Shown one piece after another: positions 1 through 6,028 of a stretch of 6,028 nucleotides of DNA. The position numbers and the translations under genes are program-made. A model generated the notes under the pieces. The model had not been told where the DNA came from. It saw nothing but the letters and a program-made list of their open reading frames with translations, and made no database searches. Numbering within the stretch: the first letter of the stretch is position 1; every line of letters starts with the position of its first letter. Location of the stretch: contig DNBZ01000102.1 of the NCBI GenBank assembly GCA_003484585.1, positions 1 through 6,028 on the forward strand, read 5' to 3'. The stretch is from Bacteroidota bacterium (GTDB taxonomy: Bacteria; Bacteroidota; Bacteroidia; NS11-12g; UBA9320).

Positions 1-865
1 GTATTTGCTATTCTAAAATTTTGGAAAAAGGGAGTATTCAAAAACCCTTAATATCAAAATACTAACGTTTCTTATCTTCGGCTCTATACTCCTGGCCCTA
101 TCGACCAACTACACCATATCTAAATCTCTAAGCCCAAGCAAAGGAGGACATATCTTCATGATGGGTAGAATGATAGACAATGGAATCTTGAAATCTTATC
201 TAGACGATAATTGCTCAGCAAACGAATACCCAATTTGCCAGTACAAAGATTCGCTACCTGCTGATAGCAGAGCATTTCTTTGGGCACCAAATAGCCCAGT
301 ACAGCAGCAAGGATGGGGACAATCTGGCCCAGAATATCGCGAAATATTACTAGGTATTTTCACAAGCCCAAAGCCCCTGCTCAAATTCATGTACACCTCG
401 GCCACAGCTAGCGTGTCACAACTATTTCAAAATGACATAGGTTCTGGACTGGAAAGCACGTGGTATGCTAAGCCGAGCAGTCCACCATATGCCGCAGTAG
501 CTGATTTTTACCCTCATGAGATGAACCAGTATCTACAATCTAGGCAAAACGAAAACCTTTGGGGACAAGGTTTAGGCTTCTCAAAGCAAAATACGTTAAA
601 CTACTTTTTACTCGTAGTAAGCGTCTTTATTATCTCACTAGGATTAGGTTTAAAAGAAAATAGAGCTCTTATTAGTAATAACCTCAAGGTAACTGCCGTA
701 TTACTTTTGTCTGGTGTGGTCATTAATGCTGCGGTCACTGCTTCACTAGCTAACGTATATGATAGATTACAATCTCGTATAAGCTGGGTAATAGTGCTTA
801 TAGCTTTGCTTATACTCATACAACTAGGTAAGCGTTTGCACCATAATACCGTTAAGCTTTTTTGA
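1..865 (+). CDS. Polytopic membrane protein of unknown function, 5'-truncated by the window, probable frameshift
   Basis: The function is unknown. Frame 2 is open from base 17 to the TGA at 863-865. Before the ATG at 158 it already encodes a hydrophobic segment (about 59-118) and then SLSPSKGGHIF, leading into MMGRMIDNG. I recall this layout from an uncharacterised membrane protein family: a transmembrane helix, a short SP-GG loop, a long extracytoplasmic domain with two cysteines, then C-terminal helices. Counting from the ATG at 158, the soluble part spans residues 1-145, with C19 and C27, DSLP at 31-34 and FLW at 40-42. Hydrophobic segments follow at about 147-165, 177-199 and 209-224. The stretch LANVYDRLQSRISW (197-210) resembles the family's C-terminal signature. 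Frame 2 has a stop at 14-16 and no ATG, GTG or TTG between there and 158. Frame 1 is open from base 1 to 48 and reads like the preceding part of the same protein. The gene is therefore probably frameshifted, or carries a sequence error. A genuine short protein starting at 158 is less likely. The stop lies 33 bases before uvrC. Confidence 0.6.
25..47 (+). other. Probable frameshift site in the first membrane protein gene
   Basis: Frame 1 reads FAILKFWKKGVFKN and stops at 49-51. Frame 2 becomes coding-like from about base 44 (TLNIKILTFLIFGS). Removing one base from a short run here would join the two frames without a stop. Candidate runs are A5 at 25-29, G3 at 30-32, A5 at 40-44 and C3 at 45-47. 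Removing an A from 40-44 gives the natural-looking junction GVFKTLNIKIL. The change could be a real mutation, a homopolymer sequencing error or, less likely, programmed frameshifting. Confidence 0.5.
140..147 (+). promoter_or_regulatory. Shine-Dalgarno-like AAAGGAGG before the ATG at 158
   Basis: This is a near-perfect match to the anti-Shine-Dalgarno complement, ending 10 bases before the ATG at 158. It would lead a gene caller to start there. However, the same bases encode K-G-G in a loop that appears to belong to the membrane protein, and the other starts in this window have no comparable site. Coincidence is the likelier reading, though internal initiation giving a shorter product cannot be excluded. 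Confidence 0.25.
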
Positions 866-893
866 GACCTTGCATAAGATAATAGTACTTTCG
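861..893 (+). promoter_or_regulatory. Weak candidate Bacteroidota-type promoter before uvrC
   Basis: TTTG at 861-864 and TACTTTCG at 886-893 are 21 bases apart. This resembles the Bacteroidota TTTG / TAnnTTTG promoter with one mismatch in the downstream element. The downstream element ends only five bases before the uvrC start, so the transcript would be almost leaderless. Such a short motif is easily matched by chance in AT-rich DNA, so this is only a candidate. Confidence 0.2.
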
Positions 894-898
894 TATCC

Positions 899-2695
899 TT
901 GGCAAAGAGCATTATCATAGCACCTATAAAAAACAAAGTAAAAATACTGCCAGACGCACCTGGAGTATACAAATACTTTGATAAAGAGGGTAAGATCTTA
1001 TACATTGGCAAAGCCAAAAGTCTAAAAAAAAGGGTCAGTTCATATTTCAACAAAAAACAACATGAAAATGGCAAGACTCGTATACTCGTAAGTAAAATTT
1101 GGGATGTAAATATAACCGTGGTACCTACCGAGATGGATGCACTCTTACTCGAAAATAGTCTTATAAAAGAGTTTCAGCCCAAGTACAATATCAACTTAAA
1201 GGATGATAAGAGTTTCCCTCTAATTAAGATTACTAAAGAGCGTTTCCCCAAGATATTTCCTGTTCGAAATCCAAAAAAAGATGGGAGCACCTACTTTGGT
1301 CCGTATAGTAATATACGATTAATGAAAATAGTTCTGGAACTCTGCAAACAAATTTACCCTACCAGAAACTGCACATACAATCTGTCTAAAGCTAATATAG
1401 AAGCTCACAAATTTAAGGTTTGCTTGGAGTATCAGATAGGCAACTGCAAGGGTGCTTGTGAAGGACTAGAGAGTGAGGAAGACTACTTGGAGAGTATCAA
1501 TGGTATAAAAAACATACTTCGTGGAAATCTAAAAGAGGTAAAGGATCACCTAAAATATAAGATGGAACGTGCATCTGCAGACTGGCAGTTTGAAGAAGCA
1601 TCTAAGTATCAAAAAAAACTAGAGATACTAGACAAGTACCAGAGTAGAAGCACAGTAGTAAACCCTCGCATAAGCGACGTAGACGTGCTCAGTATTGCTC
1701 AAAATGACAAATATGCCTACATCAATTATCTCCGTATATCTGGAGGTGTTATCATTCAATCCAAGAACATGGAGATGAAGAAAAAAATGGATGAAACCAC
1801 TGAAGAATTATTGGAAATAGCCTACGGTGATATAATAGAAGACCAGAGAGAAACCACAGAAATAATAGTACCTATACCTCTACCTCTAGAGGGCAATTTT
1901 ATAGTCCCTATAAGTGGTGATAAGAAGAAACTTCTACAAATAAGCTATAAAAATGCTAGTCTCTATATGCTAGAGAAAAGCAATCAATATGAAAAACTAG
2001 ACCCGAAAATAAAGATAGACCGATTACTATCTGCTATAAAAAACGACCTAAGACTTACGGAGCTACCGTATCACATTGAGTGTTTTGATAACTCTAATAT
2101 ACAAGGAGCCTTTCCTGTGAGTGCTTGTGTGGTTTTCAGAGATGGTAAGCCAAGCAAAAAAGACTATAGACACTTCAATATAAAAACGGTAGAAGGCCCA
2201 GACGACTTTGCTAGTATGTACGAAGCCCTTACTCGTAGATATAGCCGAATGGTAGCAGAAGAGCAGTCGCTACCTCAACTCATCGTGATAGACGGTGGCA
2301 AAGGGCAACTAAGCAGCTCAGTAAAAGCACTGGAGGATTTAGGCTTATATGGTAAAATAGCGATAATAGGTATAGCCAAGCGACTAGAAGAAATATACTA
2401 CCCTGGGGATAGCTTACCACTCTATATTGACAAAAAATCTGAGAGTCTAAGGGTAATTCAATTTATGCGAGACGAAGCTCACCGCTTTGGAATTACTCAT
2501 CACCGCAATAGACGTAGCAAAGGAACCATCGCGACTAAACTTACCGAAATAAAAGGCATAGGGCAAGAAAACGCATCGTTACTCCTGCGTACATTCAAAT
2601 CTGTAGCCAAGATAAAGAAGTCTTCATTCGAAGAAATAGCAAGCGTTATAGGTCCCGCAAAAGCTCAATTAGTAATGGACCACTTTAGTACTTAA
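899..2695 (+). CDS. uvrC: Excinuclease ABC subunit UvrC
   Basis: UvrC is the nuclease of nucleotide excision repair. It is recruited by UvrB at a lesion and cuts the damaged strand on both sides, in the cytoplasm. At 598 residues the protein is about the usual family length, and all expected parts are present. The GIY-YIG nuclease domain (about 15-95) has GVY at 22-24, YIG at 35-37, R45 and the probable catalytic E85. A cysteine set, C158, C175, C183 and C187, matches the iron-sulfur cluster positions described for UvrC. The UVR motif that contacts UvrB lies at about 214-249. The RNase H-like endonuclease domain carries D397 (ECFDNSN), D435/D436, D465 (VIDGGKGQ) and H528 (RDEAHRF). A helix-hairpin-helix region ends the protein (about 546-596). 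The start is TTG: an in-frame stop lies at 875-877, no other start codon lies between it and 899, and the first ATG (1133) is inside the GIY-YIG domain. No Shine-Dalgarno is evident. prsW follows after 18 bases. The identification is secure. Confidence 0.97.
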   Translation: MAKSIIIAPIKNKVKILPDAPGVYKYFDKEGKILYIGKAKSLKKRVSSYFNKKQHENGKTRILVSKIWDVNITVVPTEMDALLLENSLIKEFQPKYNINLKDDKSFPLIKITKERFPKIFPVRNPKKDGSTYFGPYSNIRLMKIVLELCKQIYPTRNCTYNLSKANIEAHKFKVCLEYQIGNCKGACEGLESEEDYLESINGIKNILRGNLKEVKDHLKYKMERASADWQFEEASKYQKKLEILDKYQSRSTVVNPRISDVDVLSIAQNDKYAYINYLRISGGVIIQSKNMEMKKKMDETTEELLEIAYGDIIEDQRETTEIIVPIPLPLEGNFIVPISGDKKKLLQISYKNASLYMLEKSNQYEKLDPKIKIDRLLSAIKNDLRLTELPYHIECFDNSNIQGAFPVSACVVFRDGKPSKKDYRHFNIKTVEGPDDFASMYEALTRRYSRMVAEEQSLPQLIVIDGGKGQLSSSVKALEDLGLYGKIAIIGIAKRLEEIYYPGDSLPLYIDKKSESLRVIQFMRDEAHRFGITHHRNRRSKGTIATKLTEIKGIGQENASLLLRTFKSVAKIKKSSFEEIASVIGPAKAQLVMDHFST

Positions 2696-2713
2696 CTTTT
2701 TAATAAAGAGCCC

Positions 2714-4057
2714 TTGGAAATTGCACACACATTATTTATTTATGTCTTCGCTATTTTTCTCTCTTGGATTTGGGTAGACTACTATCGTTTGATAGACATT
2801 TATGATAAGAAGAAATTTCAATACATCCTCTTCACTTTTGCTTTAGGATTTAGTTGTACATTTCTAATATTTCTACTACATTTTTTACTTGGAGATATTG
2901 GATTTGATAAAGATGGGAAATGGTGGGAAGTTGCTCTTTATGCAACACTAGAAGTTGGTTTCCCAGAAGAGATAGTTAAGATTTTGCCTCTTATTATAAC
3001 CTATTATCTCTTTCCAAAAATTTTTAATGAGCCTATAGACTTATTAGGGTTTGCCACCTTCTCTGCACTAGGATTCGCTGCTGCTGAAAATATACTGTAT
3101 ATAGAGAGATACGGAGAGGGGGTGGCTCTAAGCCGCACTATTATAGCAGTACTTTCTCATACGTTTGACACGGCCTTATTTGCTTATGGTATCATTTTGG
3201 CTAGATACAAAAAGACCCAATATCCTACGGCTACTATTTTCCTATTCTTTGTATTTGCTGTGCTATCACATGGTTTCTATGATTTTTGGCTTATGTGGAA
3301 GGGCTCAGAAAAATTTGGGTATTACATAACTTTAACCTTCTACCTAATCACGGTTTCTATCTACAGCACTATACTAAACAACGCTATAAACAATTCTAAA
3401 TTTTTCTCATATAAACACGTTGTTAATTCTGGTAAGATTACAAAGCGTTTATTCCAATATTTCTTAATTTTAATAATAATAGATAGTATAGATTCTGCTA
3501 TTGATATAGGACATTTTGGGATATTCTTTTTACAATTCATCTATGATATTTTCAATCCTGGATTTTTTATAGCCGTAGTAGTTCTTAGACTATCTCGTTT
3601 CACCCTGATAGAAGGTCAATGGAAACCCATAAAGCTTGAGCTCCCCTTTAGAATAGTAGGCTCCTCTGGCAGAGGAACTATGCTGCGTGTAGAAGTAAAG
3701 GGTGAAGGATATAATGAAACAGTAATAAATCAATTCTATCAGGAAGATGTTATTATCTGTCCTATGTCCCGTAATAGTCCTTTTCTAAGAGAGCCGCGAA
3801 AAGCGTACATCGATAAAAAAATATTCTTAAAAGGCGATCAATCTTATTATCTCACCAAGTTTTACATGTCCAGTAACAAAAAAGACTTTGCATATTTCCT
3901 TCTTAAACCTAAAACATCTGGCAAAACAGAGACCAGAAAGGGCAGTCCATTAGCAGGATTATTTATTATAGAAGGCAAACATGATTTAACTGATAACACA
4001 TTAGATTACAAAGATTTTGAGTTCAAAGAGTGGGTTTATATTCAGTCAGATAAATAA
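2714..4057 (+). CDS. PrsW family intramembrane metalloprotease with long C-terminal extension
   Basis: This is a predicted membrane-embedded protease of the PrsW (M82) family. Bacillus subtilis PrsW makes the first cut in the anti-sigma factor RsiW. The substrate here is unknown, and no sigma or anti-sigma gene is in view. The family motifs are in order: EEIVK at 85-89, FAAAENILY at 121-129 (F121, E125), SHTFD at 148-152 and HGFYD at 186-190. These supply the expected Glu and His residues for metal binding and catalysis. About eight or nine hydrophobic segments are visible, near residues 4-22, 36-60, 78-100, 107-130, 141-163, 172-194, 202-222, 247-258 and 266-292. Residues from about 300 to 447 are polar, look beta-rich and match nothing I recognise. 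At 447 residues the protein is much longer than the roughly 220-residue B. subtilis enzyme. The TTG start lies six codons after the uvrC stop. No other ATG, GTG or TTG lies between them, and the first in-frame ATG falls within the membrane core, after the catalytic motifs. Family assignment is strong; the role is inferred. Confidence 0.9.
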   Translation: MEIAHTLFIYVFAIFLSWIWVDYYRLIDIYDKKKFQYILFTFALGFSCTFLIFLLHFLLGDIGFDKDGKWWEVALYATLEVGFPEEIVKILPLIITYYLFPKIFNEPIDLLGFATFSALGFAAAENILYIERYGEGVALSRTIIAVLSHTFDTALFAYGIILARYKKTQYPTATIFLFFVFAVLSHGFYDFWLMWKGSEKFGYYITLTFYLITVSIYSTILNNAINNSKFFSYKHVVNSGKITKRLFQYFLILIIIDSIDSAIDIGHFGIFFLQFIYDIFNPGFFIAVVVLRLSRFTLIEGQWKPIKLELPFRIVGSSGRGTMLRVEVKGEGYNETVINQFYQEDVIICPMSRNSPFLREPRKAYIDKKIFLKGDQSYYLTKFYMSSNKKDFAYFLLKPKTSGKTETRKGSPLAGLFIIEGKHDLTDNTLDYKDFEFKEWVYIQSDK

Positions 4058-4060
4058 GTA

Positions 4061-5332
4061 TTGTACCTTCGGCCTATCAACAGTCAGCACCACATAGCTA
4101 CACATGGTTTGCAAGCTTATAAAGAGCTCGCATATAACTATAGCCGCCAATTTGGGCATAGCTGCATACTAGATAGCTGCCAGCTAAACACTGGGGTATA
4201 CGGTGGCAAATACGAGTTTCTGGCCGCTTTTGGAGCTGAAAAAGTGTATTTAGATTACACTGCATTGGGTTCACATCTAGCCACGAATAAAGACTGGCTA
4301 TTTGGTGTTTTGGGTTACGATCTTAAAAACAACTTTGAGAAATTAGATTCAAATAATCAAGAGATTATATCTTGTCCTGAGCTAAGTTTCTTCGTGCCCC
4401 AAATTGTCATTGCTATCGATAAGAATAATAATGTAGGGGTACTAAAAGGAAAACTAACTGACGCTTTTTGGGATACCGAACGAGCGGACTCTCTGTTTCA
4501 AGTTTCGGCAGCACAATCCCCTATTACTAAAGAAATATATCTTAACAAAATATCACAAATTCATAATCTGATCTATGCTGGTGAGGTATATGAGCTAAAC
4601 TACTGCGTCCCTTTTAAGCACGAGTATTTAGCATTTGACCCTATTTCTTTTCATCAGAAACTAATACAAAAGTCGCCAGTACCCATGGCTGCTTATCTAC
4701 GAGCGGACCATCTTCATCTTTGCGGAGCTAGTATGGAGCGTTTTCTGCTCAAGGATGGAGAACAGCTTATTAGCCAACCGATAAAAGGTACTATAAGAAA
4801 AGGGGACAATGCACAAGAAGACGAAGCACTCATAAACGAACTAGAGAATTCAGAAAAAGATAGAGCCGAAAATGTAATGATAGTAGATCTGGTTCGCAAT
4901 GATCTAGCTCGAGTATCTATTCCAGGCCAGACAAAAGTAGAGGAGCTCTTTGGGGTTTACAGCTACTTGCAGGTGCATCAGATGATCTCTACCATAAAAA
5001 GCACCTTATCGGAAAACACTGCGGTAAAAGACATACTAGAAGCCACTTTCCCTATGGGCAGCATGACCGGTACTCCAAAAATAGCCGCTATGCAACATAT
5101 AGAAGAATTAGAAGATTTCAAACGAGGATGGTACAGCGGTGCATTAGGCTACATTAGCCCTACTAATGATTTCGATTTCAATGTAGTGATACGAACCATG
5201 CTATGTGACGAGCAGGCTAAGACCTTGAACTACAATGCTGGCGGAGCTATTACCATAGACTCCGAAGCAGAAAAAGAATGGGACGAGGTACAGCTAAAGA
5301 TAAAAGCAATAAAAGAAGCACTAGCGATTTAG
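4061..5332 (+). CDS. pabB: Aminodeoxychorismate synthase component I (PabB)
   Basis: PabB converts chorismate and ammonia to 4-amino-4-deoxychorismate, the precursor of p-aminobenzoate for folate. The ammonia normally comes from a glutamine amidotransferase partner (PabA/TrpG), which is not in this window. The protein has 423 residues, with an N-terminal domain to about 150 and a chorismate-binding domain from about 155 to the end. PIKGT at 240-244 contains K242, which in this superfamily marks aminodeoxychorismate synthase; anthranilate synthase has PIAGT. Other core motifs are [16 protein letters not shown] (267-282), [11 protein letters not shown] (330-340), AGGAIT (393-398) and EKEWDEV (404-410). 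The usual SPERF motif reads SMERF (224-228). The TTG start is three bases after the prsW stop, which suggests translational coupling. A second TTG at 4109 would remove 16 residues and is the only close alternative. The gene runs tail-to-tail into the hybrid kinase gene, with the stop codons overlapping. Anthranilate or isochorismate synthase is less likely because of K242. Confidence 0.92.
   Translation: MYLRPINSQHHIATHGLQAYKELAYNYSRQFGHSCILDSCQLNTGVYGGKYEFLAAFGAEKVYLDYTALGSHLATNKDWLFGVLGYDLKNNFEKLDSNNQEIISCPELSFFVPQIVIAIDKNNNVGVLKGKLTDAFWDTERADSLFQVSAAQSPITKEIYLNKISQIHNLIYAGEVYELNYCVPFKHEYLAFDPISFHQKLIQKSPVPMAAYLRADHLHLCGASMERFLLKDGEQLISQPIKGTIRKGDNAQEDEALINELENSEKDRAENVMIVDLVRNDLARVSIPGQTKVEELFGVYSYLQVHQMISTIKSTLSENTAVKDILEATFPMGSMTGTPKIAAMQHIEELEDFKRGWYSGALGYISPTNDFDFNVVIRTMLCDEQAKTLNYNAGGAITIDSEAEKEWDEVQLKIKAIKEALAI
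5329..5332. other. Overlapping convergent stop codons
   Basis: The TAG of pabB (5330-5332, +) and the TAA of the hybrid kinase gene (complement of 5329-5331) share bases, so the two convergent genes overlap by four bases. No terminator hairpin followed by a T-run is visible nearby, and there is no non-coding space for one. Transcripts from both sides may therefore run into each other. Confidence 0.9.
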
Positions 5333-6028
5333 ACTAGTTGTTTCTCTCTTATTTTTTTACTGTTTTCTATTAAGATTTCTTTCAAAGCTTCTTGCTTAAA
5401 TGGTTTACTCAAAAACCCATCCATACCAGCTTCTAAATATTCGTGTTGACTACCTTCTGTAGCAGAAGCCGTAAGTGCTATTATAAGCGGCCTATCATCT
5501 CCATACTTCTCTATTATACGCTGAGTAGCTTGCATACCATCCATCTCTGGCATTTGAATATCCATAAGTATGAGATCTATCTCTTCGTGATCTAGTTTTT
5601 TAAGTACCTCAATACCATTCTCTGCATGATGCGAGTCTGTATAGCCGAATTTTTCAAAAAGCTTATCTATGAACATCTTATTAAAAGGATTATCCTCTGC
5701 CAACAAAATACGCATAGGGTGCTTATCTGCAAATTTGCCTGTACTTGCCACTAGCTCCTTAATCTCTATTTCTTTGGCTTTATTAGATTCTTTTTTGGTC
5801 AGCGATTTTGGTATCTCTACATTCAAAGTAAAGTAAAATGTAGTGCCTATATTTTTTTCTGAGGTAAGTCCTATCTCGCCACCCATCAGCTCTACTAACT
5901 TCTTACTTATACTTAAGCCCAAACCTATACCACCATATTTCCTACTTATACTGGTATCCTCTTGTTCAAAAGATTCGAAAATCTTCTTTTGTTTCTCTTC
6001 AGAGATACCGATACCATAATCTTTTACA
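5329..6028 (-). CDS. Hybrid sensor histidine kinase/response regulator, C-terminal part (5' end outside window)
   Basis: The frame is open to the window edge, and 232 residues are visible (counting from bases 6027-6025). The first part is the end of a histidine-kinase ATPase domain: a G1-type box DYGIGI at 3-8, the F box IFESFEQED at 16-24, and the G2 box [19 protein letters not shown] at 32-50, followed by GTTFYFTL. After a charged linker (about 73-104) comes a complete receiver domain, from about 105 to 225. It has acidic E111 and D112 (LAEDN), the phospho-acceptor D156 ([11 protein letters not shown]), T186 (ALTASA) and K208 (SKPF). A start at the internal TTG near 5922 would cut the ATPase domain in half and is not credible. 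The architecture implies autophosphorylation on a histidine upstream, followed by transfer to D156. No HPt or DNA-binding domain follows the receiver, so any onward relay partner is elsewhere. The sensor part, membrane topology and signal cannot be seen. Confidence 0.93.
   Translation of the reverse strand, partial: VKDYGIGISEEKQKKIFESFEQEDTSISRKYGGIGLGLSISKKLVELMGGEIGLTSEKNIGTTFYFTLNVEIPKSLTKKESNKAKEIEIKELVASTGKFADKHPMRILLAEDNPFNKMFIDKLFEKFGYTDSHHAENGIEVLKKLDHEEIDLILMDIQMPEMDGMQATQRIIEKYGDDRPLIIALTASATEGSQHEYLEAGMDGFLSKPFKQEALKEILIENSKKIREKQLV

Noticed and set aside
196..405. Open frame of 69 codons on the minus strand in the first gene
   Set aside because: It lies opposite the conserved soluble domain of the membrane protein gene and has no coding features of its own.
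841..898. Possible rho-independent terminator at the T-run 858-863 after the first gene
   Set aside because: The T-run is short and overlaps the end of the coding region, and I could find no GC-rich inverted repeat before it.
601..1074. Open frame of 157 codons on the minus strand
   Set aside because: It lies opposite the C-terminal helices of the first gene and the GIY-YIG domain of uvrC, both with clear coding character, and its product shows no recognisable motif.
1871..1891. Short repeat of CCTCTA units in uvrC
   Set aside because: It encodes a Pro-Leu alternation in a linker-like region of UvrC. Only two or three imperfect units are present, so it is not a meaningful repeat element.
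4714..4899. Open frame of 61 codons on the minus strand within pabB
   Set aside because: It overlaps the conserved PIKGT and DRAEN region of pabB and encodes a serine-rich, low-complexity product typical of a shadow frame.
5329..5922. A separate stand-alone response regulator starting at the TTG near 5922
   Set aside because: That codon is a leucine inside the G2 box of the kinase ATPase domain. The frame continues upstream through the F and G1 boxes to the window edge, so this is one hybrid kinase.

Overview
This 6,028-base window is ordinary-looking, AT-rich bacterial chromosome, packed with genes and almost without intergenic space. The best guess is a member of the Bacteroidota. The pointers are the general sequence style of the UvrC and PabB homologues (for example the YELNYC stretch in PabB), weak or absent Shine-Dalgarno sequences at the reliable starts, heavy use of ATA and CTA codons, and a first gene resembling an uncharacterised membrane protein family I associate with that phylum. 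This assignment is inference from recognition, not from a search.

Layout. Bases 1-865 (+) hold the 3' part of a polytopic membrane protein of unknown function. Its reading frame appears to be broken near bases 25-47, and the obvious ATG at 158 is probably internal. After 33 bases comes uvrC (899-2695, +), the complete nuclease subunit of nucleotide excision repair. Eighteen bases later comes a PrsW-type intramembrane metalloprotease with a long C-terminal extension (2714-4057, +). Only three bases after that is pabB (4061-5332, +), aminodeoxychorismate synthase component I, for folate synthesis. The stop codons of pabB and a convergent gene overlap at 5329-5332. The convergent gene (5329-6028, -) is the C-terminal part of a hybrid sensor kinase, with its ATPase boxes and a full receiver domain. 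Its 5' part lies beyond the window.

How the genes relate. The uvrC-prsW-pabB spacing (18 and 3 bases) suggests one transcript, possibly including the first gene. The functions (DNA repair, membrane proteolysis, folate synthesis) do not form an obvious pathway, so the grouping may be housekeeping co-transcription. All three of these genes seem to start with TTG. In-frame stops or the lack of any upstream start codon leave no ATG or GTG alternative near the required N-terminus. I found no RNA gene, mobile element, CRISPR array or convincing terminator, and no stretch over 300 bases lacks a gene. I see no strong case for an undescribed multi-gene system. The most useful leads are the broken frame of the first gene, the run of TTG starts, and the extended PrsW protein.
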